Shown here one piece after another: positions 57,815 to 64,000 of a stretch of DNA of 64,000 bases (positions are counted from its first letter, which is position 1; each line of letters begins with the position of its first letter). The translations under genes were made by a program, and so were the position numbers. Below the pieces are notes generated by a model that made no database searches, was not told the DNA's origin, and saw only the letters and a program-made list of their open reading frames with translations. The stretch is from Pseudomonadota bacterium (GTDB lineage Bacteria > Pseudomonadota > Gammaproteobacteria > Burkholderiales > Thiobacillaceae). Location: the NCBI GenBank assembly GCA_021811235.1, contig JAJZPG010000003.1:5192-69191 (forward strand), read 5' to 3'.

Positions 57815-58267
57815 GTGACGCTGTCCCTGTTCCTGCATCTGCTCTCCGTCGTCGTCTGGGTCGGCGGCATGTTCTTCGCCTACATGGCGCTGCGCCCGGT
57901 AGCCGCCAGCGTGCTCGAACCGCCGCAGCGGCTCACCCTGTGGGCCGGCGTGTTCGGCAAGTTCTTTCCCTGGGTGTGGGCATCGGTCGCGCTGATCCTG
58001 GCGAGCGGACTGCATATGTTCATGGCGTTCGGCGCGACCGCCGCGCCGCACTATGTCTTGACCATGTTCGCGCTGGGCGTGGCGATGATGGCGATCTTCG
58101 CGCACGTGTTCTTTGCACCCTATGGCCGCCTCAAGCGGGCAGTGGCGGCACAGGACTGGAAGGCGGGCGGCGCCGCGCTGGGCCAGATCCGCAAGCTGAT
58201 CGGCATCAACCTGAGCCTGGGGCTGCTGACGATCGCCGTGGTGTTCCTCGGCCGCGCGTTCGGCTGA
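57815..58267 (+). CDS. CopD-like four-helix membrane protein
   Basis: A 150-residue inner-membrane protein with four hydrophobic helices (about 3-23, 45-67, 75-97, 126-148). FLHLLSVVVWVGGMFFAYMALRP matches the CopD-family first helix with its conserved His and Trp. CopD domains are linked to copper or haem transport, but small forms of this kind have no known function. The GTG at 57815 follows AAGGAAA; it may be the last gene of the lpx operon. Confidence 0.8.
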   Translation: MTLSLFLHLLSVVVWVGGMFFAYMALRPVAASVLEPPQRLTLWAGVFGKFFPWVWASVALILASGLHMFMAFGATAAPHYVLTMFALGVAMMAIFAHVFFAPYGRLKRAVAAQDWKAGGAALGQIRKLIGINLSLGLLTIAVVFLGRAFG

Positions 58268-58275
58268 TTAGGGCC

Positions 58276-58674
58276 TTAGGGCTCGTCCTGCGACGGCGCG
58301 GCCAGCAGGCTGCGCGCCGTCTGCCGGATGGCATCCTGCCGCGCCTCGCACTGCAGTTCGGCATGAAAATGCCCGTCGCGATAGAGGTAGATCGTCGGCA
58401 GGTGGAAGATGTCGAAATAGCGCGCCACGCCGGTGGCCTCGCCGACGTCGACTTCGAGAAACGAAGCGGCAAGGTCGGCCAGCGCCCGCGGCAATAATTG
58501 CTTCCATGCGCGGCATGCGCTGCACTGCGGCGCGCTGAACAGCACCACGGCCACACCTGGCGAAGCGGCCAGGCGGCGGTGGAAGTCGCCTTCGGCCAGG
58601 CGCGCAAAAGCCGGTAGGGCGCCGGCCCCGGCACTGCTAGAATCCCGCTTTTCCTTTTGCTGGCTGCCTTCCAT
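58276..58674 (-). CDS. thioredoxin-like protein
   Basis: A 132-residue thioredoxin-fold protein. The active site is CSAC (C51-C54) in FSAPQCSACRAWK, and the cis-Pro is in FHLPTIYLYRDG. No signal peptide, so it should be cytoplasmic. A 35-residue N-terminal extension is unlike standard thioredoxin. Its ATG (58672-58674) overlaps the ATG of the divergent exchanger (58673-58675) in one CATG, leaving no intergenic space, so its true start may be further in. Confidence 0.85.
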   Translation of the reverse strand: MEGSQQKEKRDSSSAGAGALPAFARLAEGDFHRRLAASPGVAVVLFSAPQCSACRAWKQLLPRALADLAASFLEVDVGEATGVARYFDIFHLPTIYLYRDGHFHAELQCEARQDAIRQTARSLLAAPSQDEP

Positions 58675-59674
58675 GCTGTTTCTCGAACTCTTCGGCTATC
58701 TGCTGCTCATCCTCGTGGCGGCGGAAATCTTTGTCAACGCACTGGAACATCTGGGTGAGAAGCTGAAAATCTCGGAAGGCGTGACCGGCTCGCTGTTCGC
58801 CGCGGTCGGCACCGCCATGCCGGAAACCCTGGTGCCGCTGCTGGCGATCTTCGCCACCACCGGCAACGCGGCGACCAACGAGGAAATCGGCGTCGGCGCC
58901 ATCCTCGGCGCGCCGCTGATGCTGTCGACGCTGTCGCTGTTCCTGATGAGCGTGGCGGTGCTGAAGCGGCGCGGCCTGCGGGGCCACCTCACCCCCGAGA
59001 AGACCGGCCTCAAGCGCGATCTCGACTTCTTCCTGATGGCCTTCGTGCTGGCTTTCGTCGCCATGTTCGTGCCGCACGGCGAAGGCTGGGTGCGGGGTGC
59101 GCTGGCGTTCGTCATGGTGATGATCTACTTCTTCTACGTCATGCTGACCCTGCGCGCGTCGAGCAAGCTGGTCGAGGAGGGCCACGCCACCGAGGCCGGC
59201 TCGCCCATGCTGCTGGCGCGTCTGGGCCTGCCGCAGAACCTGCTGTTCATCGTGGTGCAACTGGCGCTTGGGCTGGGCCTGCTGGTCACCGGCGCCAAGG
59301 GCTTCATCCACGGCGTGGAAGCCGCAGCCCCCATCATCGGCATCTCCGCGCTGCTGCTGTCGCTGATGATCATCCCCATCGCGACCGAACTGCCGGAGAA
59401 AGTGAACTCGATCCTGTGGATCCGCAAGCACAAGGACACGCTGGCCTTCGGCAACATCACCGGCGCCATGGTGTTCCAGGGCACGCTCCTGCCCGCCATC
59501 GGCATTTCGCTCACGCCGTGGGCGCCGCAGAAGGAAGTGCTGCTGGGCGTGGCGATCACCCTGATTGCCGCGTTCTGGCTGCGCTGGGCGGCGGTGACGG
59601 GCGGACTGCGCGTCTGGCATCTGTTCTTCAATGGCGCCTTGTACGTCACCTATCTGGCCGCAGTACTGGTGTAA
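58673..59674 (+). CDS. CaCA-family sodium/calcium exchanger-like protein
   Basis: A 333-residue inner-membrane protein with about ten hydrophobic helices in two halves. Each half has the alpha-repeat with an acidic residue: LFAAVGTAMPETLVPLLA near 41-58, and LMIIPIATELPEKVNS in the second half. These are the ion-binding motifs of the cation/calcium exchanger family, but the transported ion is unknown. It is ended by a strong terminator. Confidence 0.88.
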   Translation: MLFLELFGYLLLILVAAEIFVNALEHLGEKLKISEGVTGSLFAAVGTAMPETLVPLLAIFATTGNAATNEEIGVGAILGAPLMLSTLSLFLMSVAVLKRRGLRGHLTPEKTGLKRDLDFFLMAFVLAFVAMFVPHGEGWVRGALAFVMVMIYFFYVMLTLRASSKLVEEGHATEAGSPMLLARLGLPQNLLFIVVQLALGLGLLVTGAKGFIHGVEAAAPIIGISALLLSLMIIPIATELPEKVNSILWIRKHKDTLAFGNITGAMVFQGTLLPAIGISLTPWAPQKEVLLGVAITLIAAFWLRWAAVTGGLRVWHLFFNGALYVTYLAAVLV

Positions 59675-59687
59675 GTTGGCAGAATGA

Positions 59688-59713
59688 AATACGGCGGGTT
59701 TCCCCGCCGTTTT
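59688..59713 (+). terminator. bidirectional rho-independent terminator
   Basis: ACGGCGGG-TTTC-CCCGCCGT followed by TTT, with AAAT before it. It serves the exchanger gene and the convergent acyltransferase gene. Confidence 0.92.
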
Positions 59714-59733
59714 GCCGACCGGAGCAGCCGAAT

Positions 59734-60927
59734 TTAGGTGGAACCCGGCGGTTCACGCCGGAAAGGCCCTTCGAGTTCGTCCATGTAGTGTGCGATGGCG
59801 TCGGTCTCGCGCTCCAGGAAGCGGTCGACCGCTTCGCGGAATTCGGCGTTCTCCAGCCAGTGCCAGGAATGTGTGGCCGTCGGTACCAGCCCGCGTGCGA
59901 GCTTGTGCTCGCCCTGGGCGCCGCCTTCGAAGACTTTCAATCCCTTCGCGATCGCGTATTCGATGCCCTGCTGGTAGCAGGTCTCGAAGTGCAGCCCCGG
60001 CACGTATTCCAGCGTACCCCAGTGGCGGCCGTAGAGGCGCTCGCCGTCCTTCATGCAGAACGAGCAGGCGGTGGGTTCGCCGTCCTTGTCCGCCACGATG
60101 AGCAGCAGGTTGTCCGGCATCGTCTCGCGCAGATTTGCGAAGAATGCGCGGTTGAGGTGCGGTTCGCTGCGATGGCGGGCATAGGTGTCTGCGTAGCAGC
60201 GGTAGAAAAAGTCCCAGTCGGCATCCGTGCTGTCGCGGCCTTCGACCCAGCGGAAGCTCACGCCCAGGCTGGCGAGCTTCTTTCTTTCCTGGCGGATTTT
60301 CTTGCGTTTGTCGTGCGTCATCGCGGCGAGGAAATCGTCGAAGCTGGCGTAGCCCGCGTTGGTCCAGTGAAACTGGAAGCCGCTGCGGTGCAAAAGCGGC
60401 GTCGCATTGAGCGCGGCATGATCGGGCTCGCTGGGGAACAGGATGTGGAAGGACGAAAATCCCAGCTCCTGCGTGAGTTTCAGCGCGGCCTCGATCAAGG
60501 CCGCGCGGTCGGCGTCGTTCTTCGCCAGCAGCCGCGGGCCGGGCACGGGAGAAAACGGCACGCAGCACACCAGCTTGGGGTAGTAATCCAGGCCATGCCG
60601 GCGGTAGGCGTCGGCCCACGCCCAGTCGAACACGAATTCGCCCCAGGAATGGTGTTTGACGTACAGCGGCATGGCGGCTTCCAGCCGGTCGCCGCGGAAC
60701 AGGGCCAGGTGCACCGGTTCCCAGCCGATGGAGGCGCCGACGCAGCCGGTGGTTTCGAGGGCGTCGAGGAAAGCGTGTTGCAGGAAGGGTGAATTGCCTG
60801 CCAGCGCGTTCCAGACGTCGGCGGGCAACTCCGCCATGCGCGTCACGACGCGCACGACGGTTTCTGCGGCTTCGGCTTCCGTCCCGCGGGGCTTTGCTTC
60901 AAAATGCACGTTTTGGCGAGCTTCCAT
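59734..60927 (-). CDS. FemAB-like/GNAT acyltransferase (PF04339 type)
   Basis: A 397-residue cytoplasmic protein of the family annotated as peptidoglycan biosynthesis/recognition, related to FemAB. It has WNALAGNSPFLQHAFLDALE at the start, THDKRKKIRQERKKL near 190, YARHRSEPHLNRAFF, and the end motif EGGAQGEHKLARGLVPT. The true activity is unknown. The ATG at 60927 is one choice; an ATG at 60837 would cut into the fold, but intermediate GTGs are possible. The ORF is open far upstream over sucC, which is only an antisense shadow. Confidence 0.88.
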   Translation of the reverse strand: MEARQNVHFEAKPRGTEAEAAETVVRVVTRMAELPADVWNALAGNSPFLQHAFLDALETTGCVGASIGWEPVHLALFRGDRLEAAMPLYVKHHSWGEFVFDWAWADAYRRHGLDYYPKLVCCVPFSPVPGPRLLAKNDADRAALIEAALKLTQELGFSSFHILFPSEPDHAALNATPLLHRSGFQFHWTNAGYASFDDFLAAMTHDKRKKIRQERKKLASLGVSFRWVEGRDSTDADWDFFYRCYADTYARHRSEPHLNRAFFANLRETMPDNLLLIVADKDGEPTACSFCMKDGERLYGRHWGTLEYVPGLHFETCYQQGIEYAIAKGLKVFEGGAQGEHKLARGLVPTATHSWHWLENAEFREAVDRFLERETDAIAHYMDELEGPFRREPPGST

Positions 60928-60936
60928 CAAAAACGA

Positions 60937-62097
60937 ATGAACCTGCACGAATATCAGGCCAAACAAATACTGCGCTCGGGCAACATTAACACGCCGCGCG
61001 GCCTTGCTGCAGCGAGTGCCGAGGCCGCGCTGGAGGCTGCCCGCGAACTGGGCGGCGACGCCTGGGTGGTGAAAGCGCAGATCCACGCCGGCGGACGCGG
61101 CAAGGCGGGCGGGGTGAAAGTGGTCAAAAGCCTCGACGAGGTGCGCGCGATGGCCGCGTCGCTGCTGGGCAAGCCGCTGGTGACCAACCAGAACGCGCCC
61201 GATGGCCAGCCGGTGAACCAGGTGCTGGTCGAGGAAACCCTGCCGATCGCGCGCGAGCTGTATCTCTCGCTGCTGGTCGACCGCGAGACCGAGCGCGTCG
61301 CCATCGTCGCCTCCGCCGCAGGCGGCATGGACATCGAGGAGGTCGCCCACGCCACCCCGGAAAAAGTGCTGACCGAAACCTGCGATCCGTTGCTGGGCGT
61401 GCAGGATTTCCAGTGCCGTGCATTGGCCTTCGCGCTGGAATTGACGGGCGAGGCCTACAAGGATTTCTGCCGCCTGCTGCCGCAGCTCTATCGCGTGTTC
61501 GTCGCCAACGACCTGTCCTTGCTCGAAATCAACCCGCTGGTGGTGACGACCGACAACCGCGTGCTGCCGCTCGACTGCAAGATGAGCGTCGACGACAACG
61601 CGCTGTACCGCCGCAAGAACCTGGCCGAGCTGCGCGACGACAGCCAGATCGACGCCAAGGAAGCTGCGGCCAACGCGGCCAACGTCAACTACGTTGCGCT
61701 CACCGGCAACATCGGCTGCATGGTCAACGGTGCCGGCCTGGCGATGGCGACGATGGACCTGATCCAACTGGAAGGCGGCACCCCCGCCAACTTCCTCGAC
61801 GTCGGCGGCGGCGCCACCCCGGAGACGGTGGCGCAGGGCTTCAAGATCATCCTGCTCGACCCCAATGTGCGCGCGGTGCTGATCAACATCTTCGGCGGCA
61901 TCGTGCGCTGCGACGTCATCGCCGAGGGCATCATCCAGGCGGTGAAGGAAGTCGGCGTGAAGGTGCCGGTGATCGTGCGGCTGGAAGGCACCAACGCCGA
62001 ACTGGGCCGCAAATTGCTGGCCGAATCGGGGCTGGCGATCCTCGCGGCCGAAAGCCTCACCCACGCAGCCAAACTCGCCGTGGAGAAGGCGGCATGA
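60937..62097 (+). CDS. sucC: succinyl-CoA synthetase beta subunit
   Basis: A 386-residue ATP-grasp subunit of succinyl-CoA ligase in the citric acid cycle. It begins [12 protein letters not shown], with [19 protein letters not shown] near 42 and EINPLVV near 199. [21 protein letters not shown] and [16 protein letters not shown] are in the second domain. Its start lies nine bases from that of the divergent acyltransferase gene. It overlaps sucD by ATGA. Confidence 0.97.
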   Translation: MNLHEYQAKQILRSGNINTPRGLAAASAEAALEAARELGGDAWVVKAQIHAGGRGKAGGVKVVKSLDEVRAMAASLLGKPLVTNQNAPDGQPVNQVLVEETLPIARELYLSLLVDRETERVAIVASAAGGMDIEEVAHATPEKVLTETCDPLLGVQDFQCRALAFALELTGEAYKDFCRLLPQLYRVFVANDLSLLEINPLVVTTDNRVLPLDCKMSVDDNALYRRKNLAELRDDSQIDAKEAAANAANVNYVALTGNIGCMVNGAGLAMATMDLIQLEGGTPANFLDVGGGATPETVAQGFKIILLDPNVRAVLINIFGGIVRCDVIAEGIIQAVKEVGVKVPVIVRLEGTNAELGRKLLAESGLAILAAESLTHAAKLAVEKAA

Positions 62098-62969
62098 GCA
62101 TCCTCGTCAACCAAAACACCAAGGTCATCTGCCAGGGCTTCACCGGCAAGCAGGGCAGCTTCCATTCCGAACAGGCGATCGCCTACGGCACGCGGATGGT
62201 CGGCGGCGTGACGCCAGGCAAGGGCGGACAGACGCATCTCGATCTGCCCGTGTTCAACACCGTGCGCGACGCGGTGCGCCAGACCGGCGCCAGCGCGACC
62301 ATGATCTACGTGCCGGCCGCGTTCGCCGCCGACTCGATCCTCGAAGCGGCCGACGCCGGCATCGAGGTGATCGTCTGCATCACCGAGGGCATCCCGGTGC
62401 TCGACATGCTGAACGTGAAGGCGGCGCTGCGTGCCAACGGCGCGAAGCTGATCGGCCCCAACTGCCCCGGCGTCATCACCTCGGGCGAGTGCAAAATCGG
62501 CATCATGCCCGGCGTCATCCACCAGAAAGGCAGGATCGGCATCGTCTCGCGCTCCGGCACGCTGACCTACGAAGCGGTCCACCAGACCACGCAGTTGGGG
62601 CTGGGCCAGTCGACCTGCGTCGGCATCGGCGGCGACCCGATCAAGGGGCTGGATTTCATCGATTGTCTCGCGATGTTCGAAGCCGATTCGCAGACCGAGG
62701 CGGTGATCCTGGTCGGCGAAATCGGCGGCAGCCGCGAGGAAGAAGCGGCCGAATACATCCGCTCCCACATGAAGAAACCGGTCGCCGCCTACATCGCCGG
62801 ACGCACCGCACCCAAGGGCAAGCGCATGGGCCATGCGGGCGCGATCATCGCCGGCGGTGCCGGCACGGCCGACGCCAAGATCCGCGCGCTTGAAGCCGCC
62901 GGCGTCGTCGTCGCGCAGAGCCCGGCTGGCCTCGGTGAAGCCGTGCAGCTGGCGCTGGGTGCACGATAG
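62094..62969 (+). CDS. sucD: succinyl-CoA synthetase alpha subunit
   Basis: A 291-residue subunit carrying the CoA-binding Rossmann part ([18 protein letters not shown]) and the phosphorylated His in [14 protein letters not shown] near 245. [10 protein letters not shown] and [15 protein letters not shown] are typical. Translationally coupled to sucC. Confidence 0.97.
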   Translation: MSILVNQNTKVICQGFTGKQGSFHSEQAIAYGTRMVGGVTPGKGGQTHLDLPVFNTVRDAVRQTGASATMIYVPAAFAADSILEAADAGIEVIVCITEGIPVLDMLNVKAALRANGAKLIGPNCPGVITSGECKIGIMPGVIHQKGRIGIVSRSGTLTYEAVHQTTQLGLGQSTCVGIGGDPIKGLDFIDCLAMFEADSQTEAVILVGEIGGSREEEAAEYIRSHMKKPVAAYIAGRTAPKGKRMGHAGAIIAGGAGTADAKIRALEAAGVVVAQSPAGLGEAVQLALGAR

Positions 62970-62972
62970 AAG

Positions 62973-63398
62973 ATGAATGATGCGGGTGCGCTTGCTGGAC
63001 GTATGGGCCGAGGTGTTGCGCTGATTCGACTTTTATTACTGGTTCTTGCTGGTCTTATGGCTTGGTGGTTGGGCCAAAGGCAGACGGAATTCGGTGAACT
63101 GTATGCTGAGGCAGTAATAGGAAAACGCCCAGATTTGAAATTGGGATATGTCGATTTTGAAGAGCAGATTGCGCAGGTCGAATTTCAATTGATCAAGGTG
63201 CCCGAAAGTGTGATGACCGAAGCTCGATTTGTCTCTGGGTTGGGCAACGATTTGAAATCCATATTCTGTGCTTTTGTGAGCAAGGGTGAGTTCGGAGAGG
63301 ATCTAAAGGTGCCTTTGCTTAACGTTGGTGTGCGTTACGATTCGGGCTGGGTTCTGAGTCACGCATATTCCGTTAAAACTTGTTCTATCCAGAGTTGA
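62973..63398 (+). CDS. AT-rich orphan, membrane-anchored hypothetical protein
   Basis: A 141-residue protein with no recognised family. A transmembrane helix or signal anchor covers about residues 15-34 ([20 protein letters not shown]). The mature part is mixed alpha/beta, with Cys at about 99 and 137. Base and codon use (many TTT, GAT, GTT, TTG, AAA) is clearly more AT-rich than all neighbours, which suggests recent gain. It starts three bases after sucD and its stop shares one base with the nadE start (TGATG). Confidence 0.75.
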   Translation: MNDAGALAGRMGRGVALIRLLLLVLAGLMAWWLGQRQTEFGELYAEAVIGKRPDLKLGYVDFEEQIAQVEFQLIKVPESVMTEARFVSGLGNDLKSIFCAFVSKGEFGEDLKVPLLNVGVRYDSGWVLSHAYSVKTCSIQS

Positions 63399-64000
63399 TG
63401 AAACTCGCCATCGCCCAACTCAACCTCACGGTCGGCGACATCGCCGGCAACGCGGCCAAACTGCTGGCCGCGGCGAAGGAGGCACATGCCGCCGGCGCCG
63501 AACTCTTGCTTACCCCCGAAATGTCGATCTGCGGCTACCCGGCCGAGGATCTGGTGCTGCGGCGCGATTTTGCCGTGGCGTGCGCAGCGGCGGTGCAGCA
63601 ACTGGCCGCCGGGGCGCCGGCCGAACTGATGCTCATCGTCGGCTATCCCGAACGCAGCGAAGACGGTTTGTTCAACGCCGCCGCCCTGCTGCGCGGCGGG
63701 AAAATCGAAAAGGTATACCGCAAGCATCACCTTCCGAACCATTCCGTGTTCGACGAGCAGCGCGTGTTCGACAGCGGCGACGCGCCTTGCGTGTTCGCCT
63801 GTGGCGGCGTGAAGTTCGGGATCAACATCTGCGGCGACATCTGGGAACCGGGGCCGGCGACGCGCGCGATGGAAGCCGGCGCCGACTGGCTGCTGGTGCC
63901 GAATGCCTCGCCCTATCACCTCAACAAGGAGCGCGAACGCGTCGCCGTGGCGCGCTCGCGGCAGGTCGAAAGCGGTTTGCCCATCGTCTATGCCAACCTG
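63398..64000 (+). CDS. nadE: glutamine-dependent NAD+ synthetase, N-terminal part (window edge)
   Basis: The first 201 residues of a two-domain NAD+ synthetase; the frame runs off the window. What is seen is the glutaminase (nitrilase-like) domain with catalytic Glu in LLTPEMSICGYPAEDL, Lys in VYRKHHLPNHSVFDE, and Cys in INICGDIWEPGPA. The ATP-pyrophosphatase NAD+ synthase domain should follow. The ATG at 63398 overlaps the stop of the AT-rich orphan. Confidence 0.93.
   Translation, partial: MKLAIAQLNLTVGDIAGNAAKLLAAAKEAHAAGAELLLTPEMSICGYPAEDLVLRRDFAVACAAAVQQLAAGAPAELMLIVGYPERSEDGLFNAAALLRGGKIEKVYRKHHLPNHSVFDEQRVFDSGDAPCVFACGGVKFGINICGDIWEPGPATRAMEAGADWLLVPNASPYHLNKERERVAVARSRQVESGLPIVYANL

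Noticed and set aside
60928-62064. Upstream extension of the acyltransferase frame over sucC
   Set aside because: It is antisense to sucC, which is certain; the extended part has shadow-like composition.
62970-63400. Insertion sequence or other mobile element as carrier of the AT-rich orphan
   Set aside because: No inverted ends, target duplication or transposase in or around the gene.

Overview
The window reads as a chromosomal segment of a high-GC betaproteobacterium. The order rpsB-tsf-pyrH-frr-uppS-cdsA-dxr-rseP-bamA-skp-lpxD-fabZ-lpxA-lpxB-rnhB is the classic arrangement for that class. A Thiobacillus- or Nitrosomonadales-like host is my inference, not something the sequence proves. Codon use is strongly GC-biased almost throughout, which is why so many long antisense ORFs are spurious. 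I saw no insertion sequence, prophage, integrase or CRISPR array.

Layout. 1-2326: the 5' part of a tRNA-Ser, an unrecognised 502-aa protein and a zinc-ribbon NUDIX hydrolase. 2455-5954: a tight set of MoxR-like AAA+ ATPase, metallopeptidase/VWA protein, an Hsp33 homologue lacking half of its zinc cysteines, and a small exported protein. 6084-21584: a complete MSHA-type type IV pilus locus in the order E-G-A-C-D-O-P-Q-I-(PilN-like)-J-K-L-M-N, with a candidate internal promoter before mshI. 21824-22066: an Ala/Pro-rich lipoprotein followed by a clear terminator. 22144-33734: a minus-strand housekeeping stretch (aminotransferase, MtfA, RmuC, exported MBL-fold hydrolase, TypA, an unrecognised exported protein, group II truncated haemoglobin, PurT, ClsC-like phospholipase D, AmpD). 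33824-37108: purine salvage (hpt, MTIP), rsuA, def, then a FlaF-like gene and a small basic protein behind a very good sigma-28-type promoter. 37110-43650: glnD and map on the minus strand, then two small exported proteins diverging from an OmpR/EnvZ-type two-component system. 43797-57803: the translation, isoprenoid, envelope and lipid A supercluster. 57815-64000: a CopD-like membrane protein, a thioredoxin-like protein, a CaCA exchanger, a FemAB-like acyltransferase, sucCD, an AT-rich orphan gene and the start of nadE.

How the genes work together. MshE carries an N-terminal MshEN domain, so assembly of the surface pilus is probably set by cyclic-di-GMP. MshG, MshI, the PilN-like protein, MshJ, MshK, MshL, MshM and MshN supply the platform, alignment complex, secretin and accessories. 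MshA/C/D/O/P are the major and minor pilins, and MshQ is a large surface protein with a lectin-like fold. The rpsB-to-rnhB block links protein synthesis with undecaprenyl phosphate, CDP-diacylglycerol, isoprenoid, outer-membrane protein and lipid A production; most of its genes overlap by an ATGA or GTGA quartet.

Most worth a second look: the MoxR/VWA/degenerate-Hsp33 module; the orphan FlaF-like gene with its sigma-28-type promoter far from any flagellar cluster, plus weaker similar motifs before mshE; the two-component/small-exported-protein module lying between map and rpsB; the perfect hairpin at the predicted 5' end of rpsB mRNA; and the AT-rich orphan coupled to nadE.
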